From: Algoriphagus lacus
Lineage (GTDB): Bacteria > Bacteroidota > Bacteroidia > Cytophagales > Cyclobacteriaceae
DNA: 64,000 bases
Assembly: GCF_003583985.1 (NCBI RefSeq)
Contig: NZ_QXML01000003.1
Span: forward strand, 248,001-312,000
Direction: 5' to 3'
Part shown: piece after piece, positions 18,455 to 28,127 of the stretch
Layout: every line of letters starts with the position of its first letter
Position numbering within the stretch: the first letter of the stretch is position 1
The notes under the pieces: generated by a model
What the model was told of the DNA's origin: nothing
What the model saw: the letters and a program-made list of their open reading frames with translations, nothing else
Databases searched by the model: none
Made by a program: the position numbers and the translations under genes

Positions 18455-21400
18455 ATGAAACGATTTTACGCGGTGCTTTGGCTCCTGTTACTTCTGGGAG
18501 TTGCACACCATCAGGCTTTTGCTCAAAAAAGTAAAAAACAGGCTGAGCTGAGTACAAAACCTGTTTTTGACACTTCGCTCTACAATGCCATGGAATTTCG
18601 GCTTGTTGGGCCTTTTCGTGGAGGCAGAGCCACAGCAGTGGCGGGCGTAGTCCAAGAGCCGCTGATATTTTACATGGGGGCCACAGGTGGAGTATGGAAG
18701 ACCACAGACGCAGGTGAGAGCTGGGTCAATGTATCGGATGGTTTTTTTGGTACTGCCTCAGTCGGAGCGATTGCAGTTGCCGAATCCGATCCCAATGTCG
18801 TGTATGTAGGAATGGGTGAAGCACCTGTCCGTGGGGTAATGACATCCCATGGAGATGGCGTGTATAAATCAACGGACGCCGGCAAAACCTGGAAGCATAT
18901 GGGCTTGCCTGAAATTCGCCAAATCTCAAAAATAGTCGTCCATCCAACCAATCCGGATATCCTTCTGGTGGGAGGGCAGGGAAGCCCCTATGGAGCAACA
19001 GATGCCAGAGGAATTTATCGTTCAGAAGATGGTGGGGTCACTTGGGCCAAGGTTCATTATGTGGATGAAAACTCCGGGGTTTCTGACCTGAGCATGGATA
19101 TGAAAAACCCTCGAATCATCTATGCGGCGTATTGGGATCATCGCAGATTTCCTTGGAAAGTTCAAAGTGGAGGTCCGGGAAGCGGAATTTATAAATCCAC
19201 TGATATGGGTCTGACTTGGGCAAAACTTTCCGAAGGTCTTCCAAAGGGAATAATGGGTAAAATTGGCATATCAGTTTCCAGAGCCAATCCAAACACCGTT
19301 TGGGCAATCATAGAAGCCGAAGACGGAGGTCTTTACCGTTCCAATGACGCAGGGAAAAATTGGAAATTAGTCAATGGCGATCGCTTGCTGAGAGCCCGAT
19401 CCTGGTATTACATGCACATTTTGGCACATCCTACCGAGCCTGAAACAGTCTACATTATGAATGCACCTTTGGTGGAATCCAAGGATGGAGGAAAGACGTT
19501 TTCGGACTTGGGAACCCGCCATGGAGACAATCACCAGCTTTGGATCAATCCTGAGCATCCTCAATACATGGTCAATGCAAATGACGGGGGAGGTAACGTA
19601 TCCATCGATGCCGGAAAAAATTGGTCTCGTCAGGACAATCAGCCCACCGCTCAATTTTACCGAGTCAATGTAGACAAGCAATACCCGTATCGCATTTATG
19701 GCGGGCAGCAGGATAATTCTTCTGTGTCAGTCGCTTCCCGGGCAAATGGATCAGGAATTGGTTTGAGTGATTTTTACCCCGTTGGAGGTTGTGAGTCTGC
19801 CTATTCGGCTTTTGATCCCGAAAACCCCATTTACATTTATTCTGGATGTTATCAGGGGATCATTACCGAATGGAACAGTGCGACCAAATTGGAAAAAGAT
19901 GTGATGGCCTATCCTTACCAAGGGCTGGCATCCAATCCGAGAGAAGTGAAATACCGATTCAACTGGAACGCACCAATCATCGCTTCCAAGCATGATCCTA
20001 GTGTGATTTACCATGCGGGTAATGTGATTTTAAAAACCAACAACCGAGGTCTAAGCTGGGAAGAGGTTTCTCCAGACCTGACTAAAAATGACACCACACA
20101 CTTGATTCCAGGTGGCGGACCCATCACCAATGAGGGCGCTGGAGGAGAAGTTTACCATACGATCATGTACCTGGCCGAATCTCCCCATACGCCGAATGTA
20201 CTCTATGCAGGTGCGGATGATGGCTTACTCCATGTGACCCAGGATGGGGGAAAAAGCTGGTCAAACATCACCATTCCAAATACGCCTGATGGAATGGTCA
20301 ATCAGATTGAAGTGTCTCCCCATGATCCTGCCACGGTTTATGTAGCCTTTAATAGTTACAAGTTCAATGATTTCACCCCTCATGTCTTCAAGTCCGCCGA
20401 TTATGGAAAGACCTGGACTCGCTTGGTGAATGGCATTGGAAAAGAGGCTCATGTCAGAGTCGTTAGAGAAGATCCCAATCAAAAAGATCTGTTGTACGCA
20501 GGGACGGAAACTGGCCTGTATATTTCCTTCAATGGTGGTCAGCTTTGGGAAAAATTTCAGTTAAACCTCCCGATTGTTCCAATCAATGACCTGATGATTC
20601 AGGACAATGATTTGATTCTTGCTACTTCCGGGCGGTCTTTTTGGGTGATGGATGATTTGAATCCCCTGTATGAATTGGCAAAGGCCTCAGCTTCAAATTT
20701 CTATGTTTATCAGCCTGAGCCTGCTATCCGGGATTATGCTATGAGGGGAAAGAATCCTCAATTAGGTCAGAATCCCTATCCTGGTTTTTCGGTGATGTAT
20801 TACCTGAAAAGCACTCAGGATTCCATTCTTCTGGAAGCCGAAATAAGGGATTTAAAGGGAAACGTTCTGAGGAAATTCACCACGGATTCAAAAGCTAAAA
20901 CCGGTAAAATCTCGAAAAAATCGGGAATGAATCGCCTGAATTGGGATTTGAGTTTGGATGATTTTGAGGGGGTTGAGGGGGTTTTTTCCGGAATCGGATC
21001 TTCCTCCCAGCGGGTAATTCCAGGAAAATACCAATTGGTGATGAGGTATCAGGGGCAGGAAATCTCCAAGGAATTGGAAGTTAAAGCCGACCCGAGATGG
21101 ACTGCAAAACCCGGTGACTATCAGCTGCAGCATGAGACCTTGATCTCGTTGCGAACTGCCATTATTGATACCCGTCAAATGGCTGAAAACCTCCGGAGTC
21201 TCCGAGTGCAGATCAAAGATCTTCAAGACCGTGTAGATAAGGAGGAATTTGCCGAATGGCACAGTCAGGCCAATGAGGTGGTCAAAGCCGTAGATGCCGC
21301 AGAAGCAGAGTTGATCCAAACCCAACAGAAAACCTTCCAGGATGTCATCAATTTCCCAAATAAACTGGATGCAGATCTCCTGCATATCTATAGTGCAATC

Positions 21401-21574
21401 AACGATGGTGAACCTCCTGTGACAGAAGGGCAAAAACTTCGGGCAAAAGATCTGCTCGAGAAATATTCCAAAGTCAAAGCCCAAGTGGAAGAGGCAATGC
21501 AAGGAACCAAGACCTTGGAAAGCGCCTTGGTTGAACAGAAAATTCCTTTTCTGGTACCTAAGAAAAAATCGTAA
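18455..21574 (+). CDS. Secreted VPS10/sortilin-like Asp-box beta-propeller protein
   Basis: 1039 residues with a signal peptide (cleavage after HHQAFAQ). The body contains about ten Asp-box (BNR) motifs of the form S/T-x-D-x-G-x-x-W: TTDAGESWVN, STDAGKTWKH, SEDGGVTWAK, STDMGLTWAK, SNDAGKNWKL, TQDGGKSWSN and others. They form a large propeller as in VPS10/sortilin and xyloglucanase (GH74) proteins. Such Bacteroidota proteins are often called glycosyl hydrolase, but catalytic acids cannot be placed. The C-terminal 200 residues are an Ig-like stretch (LEAEIRDLKGNVLRKFTTD) and a helical coiled-coil region. It has its own terminator. Confidence 0.85.
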   Translation: MKRFYAVLWLLLLLGVAHHQAFAQKSKKQAELSTKPVFDTSLYNAMEFRLVGPFRGGRATAVAGVVQEPLIFYMGATGGVWKTTDAGESWVNVSDGFFGTASVGAIAVAESDPNVVYVGMGEAPVRGVMTSHGDGVYKSTDAGKTWKHMGLPEIRQISKIVVHPTNPDILLVGGQGSPYGATDARGIYRSEDGGVTWAKVHYVDENSGVSDLSMDMKNPRIIYAAYWDHRRFPWKVQSGGPGSGIYKSTDMGLTWAKLSEGLPKGIMGKIGISVSRANPNTVWAIIEAEDGGLYRSNDAGKNWKLVNGDRLLRARSWYYMHILAHPTEPETVYIMNAPLVESKDGGKTFSDLGTRHGDNHQLWINPEHPQYMVNANDGGGNVSIDAGKNWSRQDNQPTAQFYRVNVDKQYPYRIYGGQQDNSSVSVASRANGSGIGLSDFYPVGGCESAYSAFDPENPIYIYSGCYQGIITEWNSATKLEKDVMAYPYQGLASNPREVKYRFNWNAPIIASKHDPSVIYHAGNVILKTNNRGLSWEEVSPDLTKNDTTHLIPGGGPITNEGAGGEVYHTIMYLAESPHTPNVLYAGADDGLLHVTQDGGKSWSNITIPNTPDGMVNQIEVSPHDPATVYVAFNSYKFNDFTPHVFKSADYGKTWTRLVNGIGKEAHVRVVREDPNQKDLLYAGTETGLYISFNGGQLWEKFQLNLPIVPINDLMIQDNDLILATSGRSFWVMDDLNPLYELAKASASNFYVYQPEPAIRDYAMRGKNPQLGQNPYPGFSVMYYLKSTQDSILLEAEIRDLKGNVLRKFTTDSKAKTGKISKKSGMNRLNWDLSLDDFEGVEGVFSGIGSSSQRVIPGKYQLVMRYQGQEISKELEVKADPRWTAKPGDYQLQHETLISLRTAIIDTRQMAENLRSLRVQIKDLQDRVDKEEFAEWHSQANEVVKAVDAAEAELIQTQQKTFQDVINFPNKLDADLLHIYSAINDGEPPVTEGQKLRAKDLLEKYSKVKAQVEEAMQGTKTLESALVEQKIPFLVPKKKS

Positions 21575-21585
21575 AGTAAGGCCCG

Positions 21586-21614
21586 GCCCCATCCGGCAGG
21601 ATGGGGCTTTTTTT
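21586..21614 (+). terminator. Strong Rho-independent terminator
   Basis: Perfect 9-bp stem GCCCCATCC (21586-21594) with GGATGGGGC (21599-21607), tetraloop GGCA, then seven T. Confidence 0.9.
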
Positions 21615-21664
21615 AACCTTCTAACTAGTTATTGGTTGATTTGCCAAAGAACAAACGAATAGTC

Positions 21665-22234
21665 ATGCTCTTCACTGATAAAGAATCTCCCGAAGAAATC
21701 TGGAAAATCCTGATTCATGAACTTCAAAAAGGATTTTTGGATGCGGATCATCCGTTCCGATTTTTGAGCCTTGGTACTTTTGGCGAAAACGGACCCGAGG
21801 TGCGGACAGTGGTCCTTCGGGAGTTTGAACAGGTGCTCGATTTGTATGTTTTTACGGATTTTCGTTCCGACAAAGTGAAAGAACTAAGAGCAAACCCATC
21901 AGCCACTTTGCATTTTTACCATCCCAAAAAGCGGGTGCAAATCCGGGTAAAAGCCAAAGCTGAGATTCATCATCAAGACTTGGTTTGTGCTGCTTTTTGG
22001 AATACGCTAAAGTCAGATTCACAAAAAGGATATCAGTCCGTTTTGAGCCCCGGGGAAGAAATTTCTGATCCCAAAGAAGCCTTTCATTGGTCAACTCAAA
22101 CTGGTGATGAGTTTTTTGCAGTGCTGAGATTTATACCTGAATCCATTGAAGCTTTGCAACTAGACGGATTGAAGCACCTACGGATACTTTTTTCAAAAAG
22201 GCACCATTGGAAAGGGCAATGGCTCGTTCCCTAA
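21665..22234 (+). CDS. Pyridoxamine 5'-phosphate oxidase-like FMN-binding protein
   Basis: 189 residues from the ATG at 21665. An in-frame TTG at 21632 would add 11 residues but lies close behind the preceding terminator, so ATG is preferred. The split-barrel PNPOx fold shows as FRFLSLGTFGENGPEVRTVVLREFEQVLDLYVFTD, then FRSDKVKELRANPSATLHFYHPKKRVQIRVKAKAEI, both family landmarks around the FMN phosphate site. The length and lack of the PdxH C-terminal signature suggest a general FMN flavoprotein of the Alr4036-like group rather than PdxH itself. It overlaps the stop of the convergent DUF5916 gene by 4 nt. Confidence 0.8.
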   Translation: MLFTDKESPEEIWKILIHELQKGFLDADHPFRFLSLGTFGENGPEVRTVVLREFEQVLDLYVFTDFRSDKVKELRANPSATLHFYHPKKRVQIRVKAKAEIHHQDLVCAAFWNTLKSDSQKGYQSVLSPGEEISDPKEAFHWSTQTGDEFFAVLRFIPESIEALQLDGLKHLRILFSKRHHWKGQWLVP

Positions 22235-24408
22235 ACATTCCACCAGTAGGTGAATTTCAGGACAATTGACCGATTCTTCACATTAAACGGATCAGGCAAA
22301 TAGTTGTCTGTGTAGACGATAAACAAGTCAGAAGCTGGCTTGAATCTCCACTGGAAGCGGGTGTTCAGGTTGATGTTGTCGATCTGCTCGTTGTATTGAA
22401 CAAAGGCAGTGAAGAATAGTGTGTTGGTCATCGTGACGTCGATTCTCGGACCGACCAGCCAATAATCGGTAGTGCCCCAAGGTTCCGGGAGGACGATTTG
22501 ATTGTAAGTGGTGTTGAGGGCAAGACTCACATAAGGCTGAAAACGGTAGCCCAAATCCGTACTCAGCGTGTATAATTCTCCATCGGCATAATACCCCCCC
22601 AATCTCGTGGAAAAGCCATAGGTGAAGACGCTCTGTGGCTTTGAAACGTATTCCGTCCTCCAGCTGTAGGCATAATGATCTGACCCAACAGGCAATTTTT
22701 CATTTCCGGAATTTGTAGGATCGAAAGGTGCCTGCAGCTTCACAAAGTCATAAATGAGGTAGGTGGTCAGGTTGCTCTGACTTCTGAAGCGTACGTTGTA
22801 GGACAAAAAAGAATTGTTGTCCGTATGGACTCCCTTGGTATTGTAGAAAAGCGTTGAACTCAGATCAGGTCCATGACTCAGGATTTTTTCGCTTTTGGGA
22901 AACCAGCGATAGCCTACAAAAGGATTTACCTTGTAAAACCCCTTTCTCGGGACGTAGCCCACCTCTGCGGTATAATTTTCTGAAACATATTCATGCTGCC
23001 AGCTCCATGTCAGGTTTCCGCTGGCATACTTGAGATTAGCTGCATGGACAAATCCGTTGCCGACATTGTCAGGGCCGAAGCTTTGCAGCATCATGGCTTT
23101 TCCGGTCCAAAGGTTATTGCTGGAAGCCAGATTGTATTCCAACCCCACGTTTCGGTTAAATTGGGAATAGACGGGCTGCTCGGAATTGGGGTCTGGATTA
23201 TAGTTCAGAGACTGTTTGTTTACAAACATGGCTCCAATATTGGATCTGGCTCCGACCTGTCGCTGTAGGGCCATTACGGTGAAATTTTGAGAGGGGAGAG
23301 CCGTTTCGGAGACTTCACCTGTCTGCATGTTCATCGCTCCGATTCTCCAATCTTTATTAATCTTGCCACTCAGTCGCGCCCCAAACTGAATCGGAGCATT
23401 AAGTCCTATCCTTCTGGAGAAAAACGGACGAATGGTATTGTAGCCAAATCCCGCGAACAAGTCCCCGTTTTCCAAGAAGAACTGTCTTCTCTCCGGGAAA
23501 AAGAGTTCGAATCGGTCCAAATTGGTCACTTGCCGATCGACTTCCACCTGGGAAAAATCGGGATTTACCGTGAGGTCCAAATTCAGGGAAGAGGTCAGTG
23601 AAATCTTTGCGTCCACCCCCACTTCTCTTCGGTATTCCGTAGGGCCTTCATTTTGGAAATCTTTGCTCACTCCTCCCAATAGGTAGGGAATGACTGAAAT
23701 ATTTGCCCCGGCATCCGGTGGAGGATTGTCCCACACGAGTGTACCCGTATAAGCCAGGGAAGCTGAAGGAAACTGACGGGGCACTGGCGCCCATCCTGAT
23801 TTTTCGGTGGTTTTCAGGTCCAATCGACTAAAATTGATTCCCCATTCGGTGATGCCTTTTTTGTATCGAATGGATTTGAATGGGATCGAGGCCTCAAAAA
23901 TCCACTTGTCCTCGTAGTTTTTCACTTTCGATACCCATTTGTTATCCCAGCTGAGATCAACACTTCCCCCATTGTACATCTGACCATCCCATTGGGCTCC
24001 GGCGGCGTTGGCTCCGAATGAAAATCCATTGGTCTGGTCATCGAAGGGATCCATGAAAAGCAGGAAGTTGTCATTTTTTCCAAATGAAAAGTCCCTTCGG
24101 AGTGATTCCACCATGTACGGACCTTCCACCGCATGATGATTGACGACAATCAGGTAAAGGTGATCTTCGTTGTAGCTCATCCGTACGTCCGTCCTTACCT
24201 TGGCGAAACTCGTGTCCATCGGGGTAATCATGAAAAAATCTGTCGCAACCTCCGCGTCTGTCCATGCCTTCTCGTCAAGTACCCCGTCAATTACTATCGG
24301 GGAGCTCGCTTTTTGAATGGAAAGCCTGTAGCCTGCATTGATTTTTTGAGCAGAAAGGCTGGTAGCCAATCCGACAGTCAACAGGGCGAAAATAAAAAAG
24401 AAACGCAT
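22231..24408 (-). CDS. DUF5916 outer-membrane-type protein with N-terminal CBM9-like domain
   Basis: 725 residues. A signal peptide (cleavage near SLSAQ) is followed by a CBM9-like/DUF4960-type N-terminal domain (about 25-230: KASSPIVIDGVLDEKAWTDA, YNEDHLYLIVV, WIFEASIPFKSIRYK, WGINFSRLD). The remaining 480 residues match DUF5916: LNLDLTVNPDFSQVEVDRQV, then FFPERRQFFLENGDLFAGFG, and a C-terminal run of alternating amphipathic strands ending in an aromatic FTYWWNV, as expected of an outer-membrane beta-barrel. The function is not established. Monocistronic, with a good Bacteroidota -7 box upstream. Confidence 0.88.
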   Translation of the reverse strand: MRFFFIFALLTVGLATSLSAQKINAGYRLSIQKASSPIVIDGVLDEKAWTDAEVATDFFMITPMDTSFAKVRTDVRMSYNEDHLYLIVVNHHAVEGPYMVESLRRDFSFGKNDNFLLFMDPFDDQTNGFSFGANAAGAQWDGQMYNGGSVDLSWDNKWVSKVKNYEDKWIFEASIPFKSIRYKKGITEWGINFSRLDLKTTEKSGWAPVPRQFPSASLAYTGTLVWDNPPPDAGANISVIPYLLGGVSKDFQNEGPTEYRREVGVDAKISLTSSLNLDLTVNPDFSQVEVDRQVTNLDRFELFFPERRQFFLENGDLFAGFGYNTIRPFFSRRIGLNAPIQFGARLSGKINKDWRIGAMNMQTGEVSETALPSQNFTVMALQRQVGARSNIGAMFVNKQSLNYNPDPNSEQPVYSQFNRNVGLEYNLASSNNLWTGKAMMLQSFGPDNVGNGFVHAANLKYASGNLTWSWQHEYVSENYTAEVGYVPRKGFYKVNPFVGYRWFPKSEKILSHGPDLSSTLFYNTKGVHTDNNSFLSYNVRFRSQSNLTTYLIYDFVKLQAPFDPTNSGNEKLPVGSDHYAYSWRTEYVSKPQSVFTYGFSTRLGGYYADGELYTLSTDLGYRFQPYVSLALNTTYNQIVLPEPWGTTDYWLVGPRIDVTMTNTLFFTAFVQYNEQIDNINLNTRFQWRFKPASDLFIVYTDNYLPDPFNVKNRSIVLKFTYWWNV

Positions 24409-24424
24409 GGCGGAGGGTGATTTT

Positions 24425-24457
24425 CAAAACTAAAGAAAGCCGATTGAAAGCCGGCAA
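24425..24457 (-). promoter_or_regulatory. Candidate -33/-7 promoter of the DUF5916 gene
   Basis: On the minus strand a perfect Bacteroidota -7 element TAGTTTTG (24432-24425) is preceded, 22 nt upstream, by TTG (24457-24455). The spacer is 1-2 nt longer than usual. Predicted start of transcription is about 10 nt before the ATG at 24408. Confidence 0.4.
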
Positions 24458-24478
24458 GGCGTAGCTTTGAAAGTTGAA

Positions 24479-26872
24479 TTATTGCTTGATTCTGTAAGCG
24501 AAGGTCAGATTCGTTTGTCTTCGGATCATTTGGGTTTCCCCTTCGGTGAAGAAGTTGGCTCCCTCGGTGATGTAGCGGTTTATTCTCGAATTGAATACGT
24601 CTGTCACATTGAGTACCAAGGTTCCACGGTCTTGAAGTATCCGCTTGCTGGCAGAAAGGTCAACGAAGAAAATCCCTTTTCTTACGCCCTGCGCAGTTTT
24701 TTGGCGGGCTTCATAATTGGCTCGGACTTGAATGTCCCAGCCTTCTCCGAAAGTAAACCGGGAAGTTTGCCGGAACAACCAAGAGTAGGTAGTTCTTAAT
24801 TCCGTTTGGCCGATGTTGCTTGCATCAATTCGGGCATGGAAGAAGTTAGCATTGAAGTCCAGCTTCCACCAATCCTTTACACGATAGTCTCCGCTGAATT
24901 CCACACCGTAGGATTTTTCGCCGGTAAGGTTGTAGGGAGCCGTCACCGAAAATCCATCCTCATTGACTTGTCGGATTCGCTCGATTTTATCCACCGTGTT
25001 TCTGAAATAGACGGTTGAAAAGAGGGTTGCCTTTTCAAAGTATTTAATGTGTCCAATCTCAAATGCATCAGTGTACTCAGGATTCAAATCCGGGTTTCCG
25101 GAGAAGAAGTTTCGTTGATCGGAAAAAGTCACATAAGGGCTGAGGTCATTGTAAACTGGTCTCCTGACTCTTCTGCTGTAACTCAGTTGAAAGGCGTTTT
25201 CCTCGGTTACGTTGTAGGTCAAATGAGCGCTCGGGAAGAGATTGGTGTACTTTCTCGGGTTTTGTTCATTGGTTTCCACCAAAATGGTATTTACGTCGGT
25301 GTGTTCTGCCCTGAGTCCGGCTTGGTAACTCCATTTTCCGGATTCATTTCCCACGATTCCGTAGGCTGCAAGGATGTTTTCGTCATAGAGGAAGATATTG
25401 TCCAATCCAGGAATGGTTTCAAATTCTCCGGATTCATTTTCCTCCTGAACGAGGTAGTCATTTTTCATTTCCCGGAAACTGGTTCTCAGGCCGGTTTCTA
25501 TTTTCCCTTTTGTGGCAAATGGCTTAACATAGTCCATTTGAAGGAGATACTGGTTTTCGTATTCGTCATTTAGGGAAGTTTGCACGACATCTTCAGAGGG
25601 GATTGCGTCGCCCCCGGGAGTGAAGGAATACTGGGTATACAGCTGGTCTGATCGTTCCCAATAATTCAGGTAAGTGAAGGAAGCAGTGAGCTCATGGCCT
25701 TTTTGGGCAAAGGTCCGCTTGTAGTTGACGATTGCTTCTTTGTTGGGTTCGTCCTCGGTTTCGTCCTGCCGACGAAGGGTATATCCAAGGTAATTATCAA
25801 AGGTATTCAGGTAATCCTCATACCGGATATCCATAATCCGGTGAGCATCACTTCTCCTCCAGAGGTAGGATAAGGTCAGGATACTGTTTTCGTTGAAATA
25901 GTAGTCCAATCCTCCGCGCAAGTTATTGTTGAGCGTTCGGAGGTCAATGGAATTGTTTTGAAGCAGGAGGGAAGTGCTGCCGTCCTCATTGTACACTTCC
26001 TGGTAAAGTTCGCTGACTCCTGGTTGCTGTCGGGTAGCTAATCCGTAATTAACAAACCAGTTTATCCGCTTATGACGGTAGTTAAGATTGGTAGTAAATC
26101 CAAGATTAAGTGGATAACCTGTAATGACTTCAAAGGAACCGTTAAAGCCCTGCTTACTGTCTTTTTTCAGGATGATATTGATCACTCCAGCCATTCCCTC
26201 AGCCTCATATCGTGCAGAAGGATTGGTGATGACTTCCACTCGCTCCACCATGTTGGCGGGAAGTTGCCGGAGACCACTGCTGCCCTTGAAACTGACTAGA
26301 CCCGAAGGTTTACCGTCGATCAGAATCCGGACATTGGAGGAGCCTCGTAGCCGAACATTTCCCTCTGGATCTACTGCTACAGATGGCAGGTTCATCAGGA
26401 TGTCTGAGGCATTTCCGCCTGCATTGGCGAGGTCTTTTCCTACATTGAAAATCCGCTTGTCGAGTGAAAGTTCCATGATCGTCTTTTCTCCCTGAACGAC
26501 CACTTCATTCAAATCAGAAGCAGTGACTGAAAGTCCGATTTCCCCAAGATCCAGATTTTGGTTTTCGCGCGAAACCGTAAAAATGTTCGTTTTTTGAGTC
26601 TCATATCCCATAAATTCAATGAGGGCGTAAAATTTCCCGAACGGAAGATCTACCGTATATTTTCCCTCCTCATCGGAAATCCCCCCGCCAATCAAGCTGT
26701 CTTTTTCTGAATAAACCCCAATAGTGGCAAAGGGGAGTGGCTCAGCGTTGGATTTGTCTAAAATGACTCCTCGGATCTTTCCCCGATTTTGCTGAGCAAA
26801 AGTGGATACAGAGTTCAGAGTCAAAAAAACGAACAGAAGAATTACTTGGTTTTTCTGGAAAAAGGAATTCAT
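24479..26872 (-). CDS. TonB-dependent outer-membrane receptor (OMP_b-brl_3 type)
   Basis: 797 residues. Signal peptide (cleavage near STFAQQ), then a CarboxypepD_reg-like domain (about 30-115: GKIRGVILDKSNAEPLPFAT), a plug domain (about 125-235: GKDLANAGGNASDILMNLPS, VRILIDGKPSG, ERVEVITNPSARYEAEGMAG) and a 550-residue beta-barrel with LFPSAHLTYNVTEENAFQLS and RRVRRPVYNDLSPY, typical of the outer membrane beta-barrel family OMP_b-brl_3. It should import a large or scarce substrate using TonB energy. No SusD partner and no sensor gene lie beside it, so the substrate is unknown. An inverted repeat lies just before the start codon. Confidence 0.93.
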   Translation of the reverse strand: MNSFFQKNQVILLFVFLTLNSVSTFAQQNRGKIRGVILDKSNAEPLPFATIGVYSEKDSLIGGGISDEEGKYTVDLPFGKFYALIEFMGYETQKTNIFTVSRENQNLDLGEIGLSVTASDLNEVVVQGEKTIMELSLDKRIFNVGKDLANAGGNASDILMNLPSVAVDPEGNVRLRGSSNVRILIDGKPSGLVSFKGSSGLRQLPANMVERVEVITNPSARYEAEGMAGVINIILKKDSKQGFNGSFEVITGYPLNLGFTTNLNYRHKRINWFVNYGLATRQQPGVSELYQEVYNEDGSTSLLLQNNSIDLRTLNNNLRGGLDYYFNENSILTLSYLWRRSDAHRIMDIRYEDYLNTFDNYLGYTLRRQDETEDEPNKEAIVNYKRTFAQKGHELTASFTYLNYWERSDQLYTQYSFTPGGDAIPSEDVVQTSLNDEYENQYLLQMDYVKPFATKGKIETGLRTSFREMKNDYLVQEENESGEFETIPGLDNIFLYDENILAAYGIVGNESGKWSYQAGLRAEHTDVNTILVETNEQNPRKYTNLFPSAHLTYNVTEENAFQLSYSRRVRRPVYNDLSPYVTFSDQRNFFSGNPDLNPEYTDAFEIGHIKYFEKATLFSTVYFRNTVDKIERIRQVNEDGFSVTAPYNLTGEKSYGVEFSGDYRVKDWWKLDFNANFFHARIDASNIGQTELRTTYSWLFRQTSRFTFGEGWDIQVRANYEARQKTAQGVRKGIFFVDLSASKRILQDRGTLVLNVTDVFNSRINRYITEGANFFTEGETQMIRRQTNLTFAYRIKQ

Positions 26873-26884
26873 AGGTTTGGGTTT

Positions 26885-26921
26885 CAGGGTTAATTCAAAA
26901 TAGATTCAAATTAACTCCCTG
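26885..26921. repeat. Imperfect inverted repeat upstream of the TonB receptor gene
   Basis: CAGGGTTAATT (26885-26895) mirrors AATTAA-ct-CCCTG (26909-26921). The core GTTAATT/AATTAAC is perfect with a 13-nt spacer that contains a direct repeat ATTCAAA. It lies 13 bases before the start codon at 26872, so it may be an operator or a 5'-UTR hairpin. Confidence 0.45.
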
Positions 26922-26969
26922 AAATTTAGAATGAAACCCGGTTTGAACTAGCCTGAATTTTACAAATGG

Positions 26970-27001
26970 CAAAAAAAAAGGTTTCTCGTGAGGAAACCTT
27001 T
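26970..27001 (-). terminator. Terminator of the Ca/Na antiporter gene
   Basis: Stem AAAGGTTTC (26978-26986) with GAAACCTTT (26993-27001). On the minus strand it runs into nine consecutive T. It lies about 20 bases after the antiporter stop codon. Confidence 0.85.
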
Positions 27002-27022
27002 GAATAAAATTGAGCCAAGAAC

Positions 27023-27979
27023 TTAGAGTTCGAGGCTGACCAAATACCCTGTGTAAGCGAGATAGATGGCAAGTAAAATTGCAGCTTCCCATCTGTCCAA
27101 GCGATGTCTTCTTCCGGTAAACATGGCAAAAAACAGGTAGATGGATCCTCCAATAAGGAAATAAATATCGGCATTGAATGCAGGATTGAAATTCATAGGA
27201 CGTATCACCACACTTACACCCAGAATAAAGAAGATATTAAAAATATTGGAGCCTACTATATTTCCTATGGCGATGTCCGCATTCTTTTTTGTTGCGGCAA
27301 CGACAGAAGTTGCGAGTTCTGGAAGGGAGGTCCCCGCAGCTACAATGGTCAGTCCGATAATTTTTTCGCTGACACCAAGTGATTCTGCCATGGATACGGC
27401 ATTATCCACTACGAGCTTTCCTCCTCCTACCAAAAAGGCCAAGCCTCCAATAATCAACATCCATATTTTGAGATTTGAATAATCCTTGTTTGGAATGACT
27501 TCAGTTTGAGGCTCATTTTTGAGTTGGGTAGCTACATAGTAAAGAAAAGCTGCAAACAAGACTAAAAGGATGATCCCGTCATAACTGGAAACGAATGGCT
27601 GTGAGGAAAGGAAGTAATTGTTGGCAAGAAAGAAAAAGACGATTGCAGCCAGAAGTGAGAAGGGAATTTCTTTCCAGACGGTACTGGATTGGACTGCCAA
27701 AGGAGTGATCAAACCTGCAATACCGAGGATCGCGAATAGGTTGAAGTTGTTTGATCCAATGACATTTCCAAAAACGATATCTGGGAAATTACCTGAAGCC
27801 GCAACGACGTTGACCACCAATTCAGGAGCAGACGTGCCAAATGCAACAATGGTCAAACCGATCGCTAGATCTGAAACATTGTATTTTTTGGCCAATACCG
27901 AAGCACCGTCCACGAGCCAGTCGGCCCCTTTTACTAATAATACCAGTCCTAGGGAGAGAAGTAAGAGATGAATCAGCAT
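27023..27979 (-). CDS. Calcium/sodium antiporter (CaCA family, YrbG-like)
   Basis: 318 residues, all membrane: about ten hydrophobic helices in two homologous halves. Each half carries an alpha-repeat with the ion-binding glutamate: GTSAPELVVNVVAA with GNVIGSNNFNLFAILG, and GTSLPELATSVVAA with GNIVGSNIFNIFFILG. These are the diagnostic motifs of K-independent sodium/calcium exchangers. It exchanges cytoplasmic Ca2+ for Na+ or H+ across the inner membrane. Length is normal for bacterial members. Monocistronic with a strong terminator. Confidence 0.95.
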   Translation of the reverse strand: MLIHLLLLSLGLVLLVKGADWLVDGASVLAKKYNVSDLAIGLTIVAFGTSAPELVVNVVAASGNFPDIVFGNVIGSNNFNLFAILGIAGLITPLAVQSSTVWKEIPFSLLAAIVFFFLANNYFLSSQPFVSSYDGIILLVLFAAFLYYVATQLKNEPQTEVIPNKDYSNLKIWMLIIGGLAFLVGGGKLVVDNAVSMAESLGVSEKIIGLTIVAAGTSLPELATSVVAATKKNADIAIGNIVGSNIFNIFFILGVSVVIRPMNFNPAFNADIYFLIGGSIYLFFAMFTGRRHRLDRWEAAILLAIYLAYTGYLVSLEL

Positions 27980-28127
27980 TAGTATCTTTCGTTGGGTTTT
28001 GTAATGGGTTTTAAAAGATTGATTTTCCGTTTCTTTGCCTAAACAAGCTGAGAATTCCGATGCATTTTCTTCGGTACTTTGCCTGATTTTTTTTCTATCT
28101 TCCTAAACGTTAAATCCCATATAGGTT

